From: Amoebophrya sp. A120
Lineage: Eukaryota; Sar; Dinophyceae; Syndiniales; Amoebophryaceae
Direction of reading: 5' to 3'
Length of the DNA: 64,000 nt
Assembly (NCBI GenBank): GCA_905178155.1
Contig: CAJINV010000029.1
Coordinates: forward strand, 106,603 to 170,602
Positions within the stretch are counted from its first letter, which is position 1; each line of letters opens with the position of its first letter. The translations under genes were made by a program, and so were the position numbers. Under the pieces are notes generated by a model, which saw only the letters and a list, made by a program, of their open reading frames with translations, had not been told where the DNA came from and ran no database searches. This document shows positions 31,634 to 42,879 of the stretch, in pieces.

Positions 31634-34600
31634 ATGCAAATCGCTCTGCCTGAGCTACTAGCTACTGAATTAAATAAGTTCGCACGCTTCGAAGGTCGCC
31701 AGCTCTTTTGGTTTTTTTTTACTTGGGGGCCTCACTTCTGTGGGCGCCATAGTTGCACCGGAGTCCGGTCCGTCAGAGGTACTCTCGGAACACTGCTCGC
31801 CACTCGCGACAAGCGTATTCTCGGATATGCATTGTTGCCGCGGGAGAGTGCGGAAGCCTTGCTTCCGCTGTTCTCGGGAGTGAAGCAGCGCCACCTCGCC
31901 AGAAACGAGCAACCCCCTGCCTTGATATTATCAAAAGCAAACGTGTCTGGGCCTAAAGGGTTGGAGCTTGTGCCCCTAGTTTTGGGCTGTTGTGCAAAAA
32001 ATCTCCATTGCGTGAGGATGGCGACTGTTGCCATCTGGAGAGGGCATCTGTCATGCGGAATAGGTATCGAGAAGCCCGCAAAAAAAATCTGCGACTTTGT
32101 CATGCGGAACAGGTATCAAGTTCAGGAAGCCTACAAGAAAATCTGTGATGCTAGGGCATGCATCACTGACAGCATGGCTCACGCAACACGTGCATGACAA
32201 ATTTCAGAATCTTCCAGACCCAGACATGTTTGCAGTTGATAGATATTCAACGACAACAATTGCTGCGGCGCACAGTTTCCGTCGCTGACAGGGACCGCCA
32301 CGGGGTCCGACGAATGGCGGCAAGCGGGCGAGCGTTTGACCTGGGGGCATGCGTGGCAGGCTTTGGGAGTGAAGTACAGCAAGGGGGACATCTTCCACGC
32401 AGCGCGGCGGATCTTGCGAGTCTGCTCCACCAGCAAGCGACACGAACAGTACGGCGCCTTGTGCGCAATGGTAAACTCGGCTTTCTTATCACCTGCCAAG
32501 ATGTCTGGGTCTGGAGCTGCATGAAAAGCATCGATATGGCTGGGCTGCACATGTATGCGCTCTGCGCGACTCGGTTTGTCGTGCGGAGTGCATACATGTG
32601 CAGCCCAGACATATTCATGCTTTTCATGCAGCTCCAGACCCAGACATGTTTGCAGCCCATAATTTCTGGTTGCGGACCCGGAGCGGGCGGCGGGCTTGGC
32701 CAGGGAGCTCGGCAGGGACCCGACCAACCGGGACCTCCGGGAGCATTGCGACCGCATTGCCCCGGGGGGGGCCGTCGTGTGGGAGCGGCTCAAGCGGTGC
32801 GTCCGCTATGAATTGCAAAAGTATCGCGCTACGCAATACAATGGCCATGGATATGGCATAGGCAAGGCATTGAGGTGGATAAGTATAAAGCAGAGCCCGC
32901 AGCATATCACTCACATAAATTAATAAAGCGCGCAAGATAGACAAAGGATAAAAGTGAAAAAGCGGAGGCTTTCAGTGGTATTGACATAGCTACGCGCTTA
33001 ATATCGTAAGTGTTGGACTTTGAACACACCGGCCACACTGAGTGACTAAAGCTTCTACCCAGTAGGTCTCTCAATCAGCTCCAGCACTTCAATCTCTCAG
33101 CAGACAGGGCGAAAGCCTCTGGCTGTGTTGCATCCTGTAAAGGGAAGTCATTCAAATTCATCAGCAAACTGTGACCCGGGCGGGGTCAGAGTCAAGTGCC
33201 TAAGCAGCATGGGAGTACCTCCCTCAATGATGTCGGTTTAGTGCTCGACCCTGGCGGGAGTCAACCCCCTCAGGATGGTCATTCTGAACTTCTAGACCGA
33301 GCGGAGTCCCTTCATTTCACTCCGATCGTGATGGCTTTGCCTTCGTAGTATTTGGAGGATTCGGGTCAAATGGTGAAGAGGTTCCTTTAGGATCTAGCTA
33401 GTTCAGGTCATTTCGGCCTATCATTTCACTGGGAGCAGGCAACTCGGACCATCTTCAGAAGCTCCAGACATGGTTGTGAGAGGATTCTGATCACATGGCC
33501 AACAATAAGAGGCAATGGCGGAAAGCGCAAAAATGGAAAGAGATAGATAGCAAAAGGCTGAGACATCTGGGAAATGCCAACGCTTGAAACGTAGCGCACT
33601 CCCATAACCGCAGCACGGATCTCCTCAGCGTGAGAAGTTACGTCTTTGCTTCGGGCTTACTTTAAGAAAAAGACTGGTAGGCGCATGATTGTAGTTATTA
33701 CGAGTGCGATACTTTTGCGCAGGATGTCCGTTACTTCCTGACAACTCCGGGCCAGTCCACACAGACTGCGGCGCTGGACAAGGCGATATATGAATTGCAA
33801 ACATCTCTGGGCCAGGCAGGGCGCAAGGCCTGCCGCGCAGGTTTTCCGTTCTGTGGTGCGATCCCTGTCATGCCTCCCCTCGGTCTGAAGCTCCCGCGCA
33901 ACTTCATCAGAGAAAAGCAGGCAACTTTTTGCAATCATTCAAGCAGCGCAGATTTTTGCATGATCCAGCGGTCGCTAGGCGTCGATCTGCAGCTCCGCCC
34001 TCTTAGGTTCCCCATGGCCCTCCCTTTCCGCTTCTGGAAAGTGAAATAGTCAGCGCACTAGGTGTGCTTTCTTTTGCTTGGTATGTTTTTATTTTTGTTC
34101 TGGGCTTGTTTATTTTGCTATGCTTATTGTTGTATTTCCCTTGGAGCCTCTTGAGCTCTTTCAGACCCAGAGAGATTTGCAGTGCATAGGCCCATTTACC
34201 AGGCACTGGTGCAGCTCCGGCGGCACTGCCTCAACGGGTGCTTCGAAGATGTCCCGGCCAATGCTCTCACCGGCGGCCCACTGGTGGAGCAGGATAAAAG
34301 TGGAAAGTTTATTTCTTCCCGGGGAACGCCCTGCGTATCCAGTGCAAAGAATGCGTCTGGGTCTGGAAAAGTGCAATGCTCCTTGTCGTGCTCGGCTAGT
34401 AAGACTCTCTCCAGTCTGTCGAGCGCGTTAATTGCCGAAAAGTCACACTTTTCTTTCATGCAGTGAAGCTCTTCGTCATGATGCAGAATGGGCACCGCTT
34501 TGGATAGAAGCGCAGAAGCTTGTCACTCGGAGGTTAGAACAAGCTCAGAAAATTGCTATGCAAAGCCCCATGTTGCTATGCCACTCCGCATTGCGTCAAG

Positions 34601-37600
34601 TTTCCAGACCTAGACAAATTTGCAATGCATATTGGGTGGAGAGTTACAATTGCGAGGCCAACCAGATCGACGACCACCACTCAAAGACGCCGGACGGTTA
34701 CGGCCACCGCCTCCGAGCTCTCAACTTCGGGTGGAATTTCCGCCGTGTCCTCGGATGGAAGTCGCGCGACGTTCTCGTCCTGAATGTGGAGCTCATGCGG
34801 TTGGCTCTGCTCGAAGGTTACCCCGCGGCAGACCTCGCGTTCTGGGGGTACTTGTTGGAGACGCCAACACCAGCACAGCCCGTGGAGGTCTTTGGCGCGG
34901 ATTACCTTTCCGCGCAGTACAATGGTCCCGGTTTGATTTGTGAGCCAGCACCGGCAGACCGTATGCGTTGTAAATGTGTCTGGGTCTGGGAGGGCCCGAG
35001 CTTGTCATGCTAAGTCTGGATTGTAAGTGCAAAAATTTGTGTTGCATGACTACCAGCAAAAGCTGTCCACTTTTGAACAAGTTTAGAGGCAGTTTCTCGT
35101 GCAGGGTAGGCATGATAGAGACGTCGCAGAACCTGTCATGCTAGGTTCTTCATTCGAAACATCATGGGGCATGGAAAATCTGCATCACAAGTTTGCACTC
35201 TTCCAGACCCAGACATATTTGCAATCCATAGACCGCCCAGGTCCGGCACCTTCATCCTCCTCATCCTCCTCTGTCCGAAAGCCGCTGCTTCAAGCCGTTC
35301 CGGAGATAGGCCCGGCACCTTCGTCCTCCTCGTCCTCGTTTGTCCGAAAGCCCCTGCGTGAAGCCGTTCTGGAGGTAGCCCCGGCATCTTCATCGTCCTC
35401 GTCCTTTGTCCGAAGGCCGCTGCGTGGAGCCGTTCTGGAGATAGGCCCGGCACCTTCATCCTCGTCCTCGTTTGGTGTTCGTCCGCCGGAGATAGGGAAG
35501 CGAGCCGTCTCGCTCGTGACACTTGCTGGCCCCGAGCCCACAGTGTCGACGGCAGGCGCATCTGGGTCTGCGCGCACAGTATCGAAGTGAAATGTGTCTG
35601 GCTCTGGAGCGGTTGCGCCCGTTTTGCATGTCCCGCACTCCCGAGAAACCTGTATGGCGTGGAACAGCAAGACCTAGCGTCGCGATTTCCATTGCCATTC
35701 AGAGCACAACTTGTGATGCGTTCTGTGCATGAAAAAGCGATGGAGAAAAAGTTTATTTGTCATGCTTCCGGGAACTGAGAGCTGAATCGTGGCCATGCAG
35801 CTCGCAAGCGCCCAGACCCAGACACATTTCTAATGCATACACAGATGCCGAGGTGGATGCGTCACCTCCTGCTGCTACCGAGGTGGAAGCTTCTGTGGAG
35901 GTGGATCCCAGTGACATGCTGGACGACCAAATTTTTCCTCCGCAAATTATGACCGACGACAGTGCAGCCGCTGCTGTGCCCTCCGCGGGCGGCATTGTTT
36001 GGCCTCGGAGAAACCGCGCGGCAAAGGCAGCAGTCGCACCCACGACTGCTGGTTCGAACGAACTCGCCAAGGGCTCGAAGCTTGGGACAATCAAAGCGAA
36101 CTACGCCGCCAAAAACAAGCCCCCGCGAGTACTTCCCTTCGCGGCCACTTCCAAGAGACGGAAACTATCCGAACCGAGTCAGGAAGACCTCGATCTGGAT
36201 GGAAGCCTCGAGGGCGACGCCTTTTGCGTGTATGAATTGCAAAAGTGTCTGGGTCTGGAAGATTGGAACTTGTCATGCTAAAGCCAAATCATGCAAAAAT
36301 CTGTGTTGCATGACTGCCAAAAGCTGTTCTCCTTCGACCAAGTTGGGAGGGAGTTTCTCACGCAGGATAGGCATGACAGAGACCTCACAGACTCTGTTAC
36401 GCTAGGCCCTGCATTCCAAGCCTCATGGGGCATGGAAAATATGCATGAGAAGTTTGCAATCTCCCAGACCCAGACATATTTGCATTTGATATCGCGGACA
36501 TGGCGACACTTTGCGACCAAAAGCAGGCAGATGAAGCAGGACCGAACAAGCCGAAAATTGATGTAGATCGCGTTCTGGAGCTCGCGAACATCGGTGGCGG
36601 TGCTGACCTGTCGGACATGGATGCCGGAAGTGAGCCGAACGCAAGCAGCAGCTCTGTGGCTTTACCTGCTAACACGCACCGGGTTGCGGTTGTTTCTGGC
36701 GTGGAAGTATCAAATGCAAACATATCTGGGTCTGGAAGAGAAACGCAGACATTTGCCATGTTGTTTTTGCATGACGCAAAAGGTCTCTCATGTAAGCCCT
36801 AGCATCACAGATCTCGAGAACCTTCCGCAGACGCAATGCCCAATCCGCATGAGAAAGCCTCTATTTTGGTGACAGGAAGTGGGCGCCTTTTGCTGCCTAT
36901 GCGTGAGAGTTTTTTGTGTGTAGTTGCGAAATGCGCTGCACAAGTTCGCATCTTTCCAGACCCAGACACATTTGCAATTGATAGGAAGCTGCGTCAGCGC
37001 CAGGTGGAAGCTTTAGCTTTGGGGTTGAGAACATACAAGGCCCGGCCCCTGCAAAGTCCCCGCTTCCTGTTACAACGATGCCCACGGTGGCCGCTTCGCT
37101 GAAAAGGCCGGCCGCTCTGGTTGCGGGCAGTCCGAGTGCCGCCAAAAAACAGCAGGACCCGAAGAAGATATCCGCTGCAAATGATATATTTCGGTCTGGA
37201 CGATAAAAGAAAAAGCTGCAACTTGTCATGCGAAGGCACAACCCCAAAAAAACTTTGTATAAACGCCAAAAGATGTAGATGCCCCGTTGCCGTTTCTGCT
37301 AGGCAAGGGGCGGATTTACCATGCGGAACAGGCATCACGAAAGTCCCGCAGAGTCTGTGACGCTTCTGTTCGCATTCCAGACCATGGCTGTGGTCCACGG
37401 GATGCATGACAAATCCTGCGCTCTTCCAGACCCAGACGAATTTGCATTGGATACAAAACGAAAGTACACAACGACTACGCTTTCATCTCGCACGGCATGC
37501 AGATGCCGCTGGACCCTATGAAACACCCGGAGGTCGCGAAAATACTTCGGGAACTAGTGCAGGCGGACATGGCTCTTATGAATGACGCTAAGGCGCTCTA

Positions 37601-40600
37601 CGTGGAGTACATGAAACGAAGCACCGCCGGCCCGCACACGAAACTCCCCGGAACGAATGAGAAGATGATTGGCTTTTGGTTGAAGGAACAGTTCAAAGGC
37701 GACAACCGCGAAACGCCGAAGGCACGTTTTACAATCTTCGGCACGCGCTTTCACAAAGACCCCCACGGTATGGGTATGAACGGACAAAATACAACTTGGC
37801 CCCAATGCGACCATATGGCGCCACGAGAATGTCGCCGCTGGCTCCGAAGGCCGCCGCTGGCGCCGGGGCCGCCACTGACTTCTCAAGCCGCCGCTGGCTC
37901 GGAAAACCGCCGCTGGCCCGCCGGCCGCCGCTGGCGCCGGGGCCGCCGCTGACTTCTAGGCCGGCCCGCCGCTGGCTCGGAAAACCGCCGCTGGCCCCCT
38001 GGCCGCCGCTGGCGCCGGGGCCGCCGCTGACTTCTAGGCCGGCCCGCCGCTGGCTCGGAAAACCGCCGCTGGCCCCCTGGCCGCCGCTGGCGCCGGGGCC
38101 GCCGCTGACTTCACGGGCCGCCGCTGGCCCGGAAAACCGCCGCCGCTGGCCCCCTGGCCGCCGCTGGCGCCGGGGCCGCCGCTGACTTCGCAGGCCGCCG
38201 CTGGCCCGGAAAACCGCCGCTGGCCCCTTGGCCGCCACTGGCGCCGGGGCCTCCGCTGACTTCTCCGGCCGCCGCTGGCATGGAAAAGAAGCCGCCGCTG
38301 GCGCCGGGGCCGGCCGCCGCTGACTTCGCAGGCCGCCGCTGGCTCGGAAAACCGCCGCTGGCCTCGCGGCCGCCGCTGGCGCCGGGGCCGCCGCTGACTT
38401 CACAGGCCGCCGGGGCCAGCGGCGGTTTTCAAAACCGCCGCTGGCCCCCTGGCCGCCGCTGGCGCCGGGGCCGCCGCTGACTTCGCAGGCCGCCGCTGGC
38501 TTGGACAACCGCCGCTGGCCCCCGGGCCGCCGCTGGCGCCGGGGCCGCCGCAGACTTCTCAGGCCGCTGGCTCGGAAAACCGCCGCTGGCCCCCTGGCCG
38601 CCGCTGGCGCCGGGGCCGGCCGCCGCTGATTTCTCAGGCCGCCGCTTGCTCGGAAAATAAAACGCCGCTGGCCCCCTGGCCGCCGCTGGCGCCGGGGCCG
38701 CCGCTGACTTTCCAGGCCGCCGCTTGCCCGGAAAATAAAAACCGCCGCTGGCCCCTTGGCCGCCGCTGGCGCCGGGGCCGCCGCTGACTTCTCAGGCCGC
38801 CGCTGGATTGGAAAAGCGCCGCTGGCCCCCTTGCCGCCGCTGGCGCCGGGGCCGGGGCCGGCCGCCGCTGCCCTCTCAGGCCGCCGCTGGCTTGGAAAAC
38901 CGCCGCTAGCGCCGGGGCCGCCGCTGGCTTCTCAGGCGGGCCCGCCGCCGCAGGCCCGGAAATAAAACCGCCGCTGGCGCCGGGGGGGGCCGCCGCTGAT
39001 TTCCGAGGCCGCCGCTGGTTTGAAAAACCCACCGCCGATGGCCCCCTGGCCGCCGCTGACGCCGAAGGCCGCCGCTGGCTCGGAAAACCGCCGCTGGCCC
39101 CCTGGCCGCCGCTGGCTACAGAAAGTGAAAGCGAGAGGCCTCCGCCGGCGCCAGGGCCGCCGCTGGCGCCAAGGCAGGCCGCCACTGGCTCCCCAGACCG
39201 ACCGCCGCTGCTGGCCCGCAGCGAGCGCTCAGGCCGTCTACGATCCGTAGACAGCCTGAACGGCCGTGAGGGTATATCGTGAAGTCGTGAAATGCAGTAG
39301 GAGGAGGCGCGGCACAAACAGAGAACTTTTGAAGTTCCTGGATGTGTCATGCGCGCCAGAGGGGGGCGGGAACCCAAACCCATTGCGTTTCCACGCTACC
39401 GGGCACCCACGGCGCTGGGTATTGGGTTGGGAAAGATTCCTCCCCACCCAATGGGTGGAGAAGCAACCGTTTGGTGATTCGTTTTTTTTTTTGAAATTCC
39501 AAGCGGCTTGCTCTCCATCCTCTTGGTGCGGAAAGATTCCTCCCCGCCCAATGGCTGGAGAAAAAGCCGCGTCGGAATTTATTCGCTCTGTTTTGAATTT
39601 CCGAGCGGCGTTCTCACCAGCCGACTGCTGGGGAAAGATAAAGCAGGCCGCTTTGCGAATTTGTAGTGCGGTTCTTCGCCACCCAGGGTGGCGAAAAACT
39701 GCGAAAAACCCCCGAGGCCCCCTCCCCCCCCCCCTGAAAAGTGAAGCCTCTACCCCGTCCGGGACGGGAAAAATTGGGAGCGGGCGGAGCCCCATGTGCT
39801 GCGTCATTCCCGTGCGCCGCTCGTTCCCGTGGCACTCATATGTGCTCGCATTCCTGTAGGTCAGGTCGTATTTTGTCCGTTCATATCCCACGGCGCACCC
39901 AGTACGGGAGGCGCAGCCGTGCAGCCGCCCGAGAACCGGGAACAGCTGGCGCAGAAAGTTCAGGGAAGTTCAGCCGCCTCGGGCGCCGCTGCGAAAAGGG
40001 ACACGGCGAGCCTCGGCACGGGCTCGAAGGGGGCGAACCAGGCAGCGGCCGAACCGAACAGCTTGGGCAGCTCTACGAACGCTGGGCAGCCGGCTGGCGA
40101 AACCAGTGCTGCAGCTAAGTGGTCCCGCTGCAAAAAATGCGAAATGAAGAAACCGGAGTGGTACGACAAAAAAATTGGACTGACGAACCAGATAGACATC
40201 CCCGCGATGGTCCGTAGGGTTCAGGATGCCGGGAACAATTTCTTTCAAGGAGGCAAGGGAATGTGTGTGCAGTGTATTTGGCACAAGGCGAAACAGCCGC
40301 CGTACGATTTCGCGAAAGACGACTACAGCGGCTTTAACACGACCCGGACGGCCGTTCTGAAAACCGCAGGAACACCCACCTGCCTGCTGACGCGTTTGGC
40401 CCAATACATCGAGTACGCAGTGCAAGAGTCAACGTGTCTGGGTATCTCTGGAAGACTGAGACATGTGATGCTGGATGCGGATTCTAAAAAAGTCTGTGTT
40501 GCATGAGCAGCAAAAGGAGTCCAATTCTTGCTACCTGGGCAGAGCAGTTTTCATGTGTGATAAGCATGAAGAAGCTCTAAGAAAATCTGTGATGCTAGGA

Positions 40601-41242
40601 CCTGCATAGCAGACCTCACGGGACATGCAAAAAGTGCATGACATTGTTCCAGACCCAGACGCAAACGCATTTGCATTTGATATCGACGACCGTGCCCGTG
40701 CAGCAATTGTTCCGCCGCCAGCGCAACCACCTGCGGGCACAAACGTTATCGTCGGACAGAACGCTCCTGCACCCGCAGGGCCGCAATTCCGTGCAACTAT
40801 TCCTCAGCCAGAAAACACGTCCGGCAAGTATTGCCGGGCCAAGGAGACAGCACCGGGAAACGCGTGCACGAAGAAGCCCGCTGATGCTCCTTTGGTGTGG
40901 CATTGGAGTTTCTTGGTGCCGGGCGAGAAGGTGCCGCCGGCCTTCGACCTGTGTAGCCGCTGCAGATTTCACCGCACGCTGCGCGACATCATCGACGCGT
41001 CCGCGGATGGCGCCCCGGGTGCGGTTCTGGAGACCCTGCTGCAGAAGGTCCGCGAGTGCCACCCAAATGCTGACCATTCTCGATTCCCCTCGCCTACTCG
41101 CCAGGACGTTGCGAAGCTCGAGACTTTTGCTAGAGGCGACACACCTGCGCAAGGGTACGATGCGAAAAGATGGGCAAAACACAAACGGGCGCAGCGGGAG
41201 GTCATCTGGCAGCAGTACCAGAACTGCTTGCGGCAATGGTAG
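31634..41242 (+). CDS. Gene 4: 1237-residue Cys-rich hypothetical protein
   Basis: Function not recognised. ATG 31634, stop TAG 41240. Thirteen exons: 31634-31928, 32247-32486, 32668-32816, 33732-33788, 34204-34335, 34637-34961, 35236-35579, 35845-36230, 36497-36717, 36989-37168, 37459-37768, 39894-40413, 40688-41242. They sum to 3714 nt, exactly 1238 codons, and all 12 junctions keep the frame. N-terminal half globular, with scattered Cys (NDNNCCG, RRHCLNGC); middle has four Ser-rich 23-residue repeats (SSSSFVRKPLREAVLE, 35236-35480) and acidic and basic linkers (KRRKLSE). C-terminal third has CKKC...CVQC (40128-40275) and C...CSRC (40830-40965) pairs, likely zinc sites. After the stop the same frame looks open and Q-rich for about 70 codons; a C-terminal extension is possible. 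Confidence 0.87.
31929..32241. mobile_element. Introner A, perfect TSD GATAT
   Basis: GATAT at 31924-31928 and 32242-32246. Splices PPALI-FNDNNCCG in frame. Confidence 0.93.
32487..32662. mobile_element. Introner A, 176-bp near-perfect hairpin
   Basis: Left arm from TATCACCTGCCAAGATGTCT through GCTGCACATGTATGC pairs with the right arm GCATACATGTGCAGC through ACATGTTTGCAGCCCATA. TTTCT at 32482-32486 and 32664-32668. Splices NSAFL-VADPERAAG. Confidence 0.92.
32817..33726. mobile_element. Introner B, 910 bp with insert
   Basis: TATGAATTGCAAAAGTATCG and GTGCGATACTTTTGCGCAGG then ATG; TSD TCCGC/TCCGT. About 700 bp of unique internal sequence with no gene seen. Splices RCVR-YFLTTPGQS. Confidence 0.88.
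33789..34198. mobile_element. Introner A
   Basis: TATGAATTGCAAACATCTCT and AGATTTGCAGTGCATA; flanks CGATA/GGCCC not alike, yet LDKAI-IYQALVQLRR joins in frame. Confidence 0.85.
34336..34631. mobile_element. Introner A
   Basis: TATCCAGTGCAAAGAATGCG and GACAAATTTGCAATGCATA; flanks CTGCG/TTGGG. Splices RGTPC-VESYNCEAN. Confidence 0.9.
34962..35230. mobile_element. Introner A, perfect TSD GACCG
   Basis: GACCG at 34957-34961 and 35231-35235. Splices EPAPADR-PGPAPSS. Confidence 0.94.
35236..35480 (+). repeat. Coding 66-69 bp tandem repeat in gene 4
   Basis: Four copies of GGCCCGGCACCTTCATCC plus GTCCGAAAGCCGCTG, giving PAPSSSSSSFVRKPLxEAV. Confidence 0.9.
35580..35839. mobile_element. Introner A, perfect TSD CACAG
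   Basis: CACAG at 35575-35579 and 35840-35844. Splices GSART-DAEVDASPP. Confidence 0.94.
36231..36491. mobile_element. Introner A
   Basis: TATGAATTGCAAAAGTGTCT and ACATATTTGCATTTGATA; flanks GCGTG/TCGCG. Splices GDAFCV-DMATLCDQK. Confidence 0.9.
36718..36983. mobile_element. Introner A, perfect TSD GGAAG
   Basis: GGAAG at 36713-36717 and 36984-36988. Splices VVSGVE-AASAPGGSF. Confidence 0.95.
37169..37453. mobile_element. Introner A
   Basis: TATCCGCTGCAAATGATATA and ACGAATTTGCATTGGATA; flanks GAAGA/CAAAA. Splices QQDPKK-TKVHNDYAF. Confidence 0.9.
37769..39888. mobile_element. Introner G, 2.1 kb, perfect TSD CACGG
   Basis: ATGAACGGACAAAATACAAC near the left end, GTATTTTGTCCGTTCATATC at the right; CACGG at 37764-37768 and 39889-39893. 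Removal joins RFHKDPH to GAPSTGGAA in frame. It carries a GC-rich minisatellite and, at the right, the conserved block shared with 14240 and 28420. Confidence 0.9.
37840..39240. repeat. GC-rich minisatellite inside introner G
   Basis: About 18 units of roughly 70-78 bp containing GCCGCCGCTGGCGCCGGGG and CGGAAAACCGCCGCTGG. Open frames through it are a product of composition. Confidence 0.93.
40414..40682. mobile_element. Introner A
   Basis: TACGCAGTGCAAGAGTCAAC and GACGCAAACGCATTTGCATT then TGATA; TSD TCGAG/TCGAC. Splices LAQYIE-DRARAAIVP. Confidence 0.9.
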
Positions 41243-41986
41243 GAAGACACGGGGGGACAAATAGTAGCACGATGTGCGAAGCGCCAGGACCAGCAACAGG
41301 GCAACAAATACAGCTGGGCGACAACGCAAATACATCTCCCGGGTGGCTCGCGACAGCAGCCGCCGATCGTAGTCACCTCTCCCTCAACGTCGCTGCAGCA
41401 GTATGTCGAACAGCAACACAAATTTTCAACAGAATAACTACCAGCAGCCGCCTGCTGTTAACGTCGGCGCGAAGAATTATGCGCCAGGAGCTGCGGGAAC
41501 AAAACGCAAAGGCTTTCCCCAAAGCAGCAGCTTCTCGTCTTTTTCCACATCGATCTGCAAAAGGCAGCAAGAAAGGTATTTTTTGGATACGCCGTAGTTG
41601 GTTTTGCTCCACAGGGACTCTTTATTTTCAAAAAAAAGCATTGGAATTGCCCGCCATTGACGATGATGCTGCTGAATTGATGTAGGCTGAAAAATACACG
41701 AGGCGTCGTGGAGATTTCAAAGACATACTTTCTAGCGGGGTCGTGCAACTAGACGTAGAGCAGTAGCATAGGACTAAAAAGCAAAATCCCAGAGGGATGA
41801 AGTAGTTTGCTTTTCTTTCAGGGCGTATTCCTCAACCAACGAACTCTTTCAGGTCGTACAAGCACAAGAAACGACCTCCACATGGGCGTCCCTTCAGCAG
41901 CAGGAGCGCCAGCAGCTCGAAAATATCCGCCCGGGTTGTCGCCGAGAATGAGTTAGGGCGGAAATGACAAATCAAACTTCAAAAAT
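41243..41986. other. Spacer or extension 3' of gene 4
   Basis: The gene 4 frame stays open after its TAG to about 41435 (QQQGNKYSWATTQ) and again later. Either 3' UTR or coding after a missed intron. No introner seen. Confidence 0.4.
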
Positions 41987-42217
41987 ATGAGAAACTACAT
42001 CAGCAGCTATGGAGACTACACGATGAATAAATTTTCGAGCCCGTGCAAGAGCCTTGCTGCTGGTCGTGTAACTGCGAAGAATTCTTCATCTCCCTCCTTC
42101 AGAAGCGAAGCCGTGCAGCCTGTACGCTACTACACAGGTGGTCGTGTAGAAGAGGATCAACACGAGCTGGGCCGCTGCTCCAGCTTCCGATTGGATTATA
42201 AAAAAATAAAAAGCAAG
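41987..42217 (+). CDS. Possible first exon of the Q-rich locus
   Basis: ATG 41987 opens a 77-codon frame (MRNYISSYGDY ... LDYKKIKSK) ending at an A introner. The join to the next exon does not keep the frame under the 5-nt rule, so the link to downstream exons is open. Function not recognised. Confidence 0.4.
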
Positions 42218-42485
42218 TATCCAGTGCAATTATGTATGGGTCTGGAAAAGTGCAGAGTTTGTCATGCAGGTTCTGCATGCGCCCGAAGGTCTGGAATACA
42301 GAGGCGAGCATCACAGTAGCTTATGTGAAAGCATTGCAATGCCTACTCAGCATGGTAAGAAGTCCTCTCTCAGTGTGGCCAAAAATGGAAGCATTTGCTG
42401 TTTGCGTATGGCAGCGTTTTGTGTACCTGAAAAAGAGCATCACGAGTCTGCATTCTTCCGGGCCCAGACATATTTGCACTTGATA
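42218..42485. mobile_element. Introner A
   Basis: TATCCAGTGCAATTATGTAT and ACATATTTGCACTTGATA; flanks GCAAG/CCCAG. Confidence 0.88.
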
Positions 42486-42879
42486 CCCAGGTCCGTCGCT
42501 TCTGACAGTAGCACAACTGGCAGTGGGAGCCGCGCGAGGAGAGGCTGCAAGGGACCACTAACATCTGCAGGAGAGAAAAATGGCGAATCTTCAGTGCAGC
42601 CACCGACGTCTCGCAGTTGTCTGGCCAGTACTTCTAAGACGAGGCTGGCAAACCAGTGACAAAAGCGCGCTTGCTAACGATGGACCAGCTCCCCCTGCCA
42701 GTGCGCTGGAGATGATGAAATTGATGAAACCACAGCCAGATCGCGCGCGAAAGTATAGCAAGCTGCTGCAATATCTGCCCCTCGAACCACGAAACGCGAT
42801 CAGCCGATGAACATCAATCAGCTGCCGCACCCGAGCGCCAGCGCGGCACGAGCGCAGCTTCATCTTCCTCCAAATGCAA

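Noticed and set aside
37676-39383. Long P/A/R-rich frames
   Set aside because: They arise from the GC-rich minisatellite inside the G introner, which is removed in frame from gene 4.
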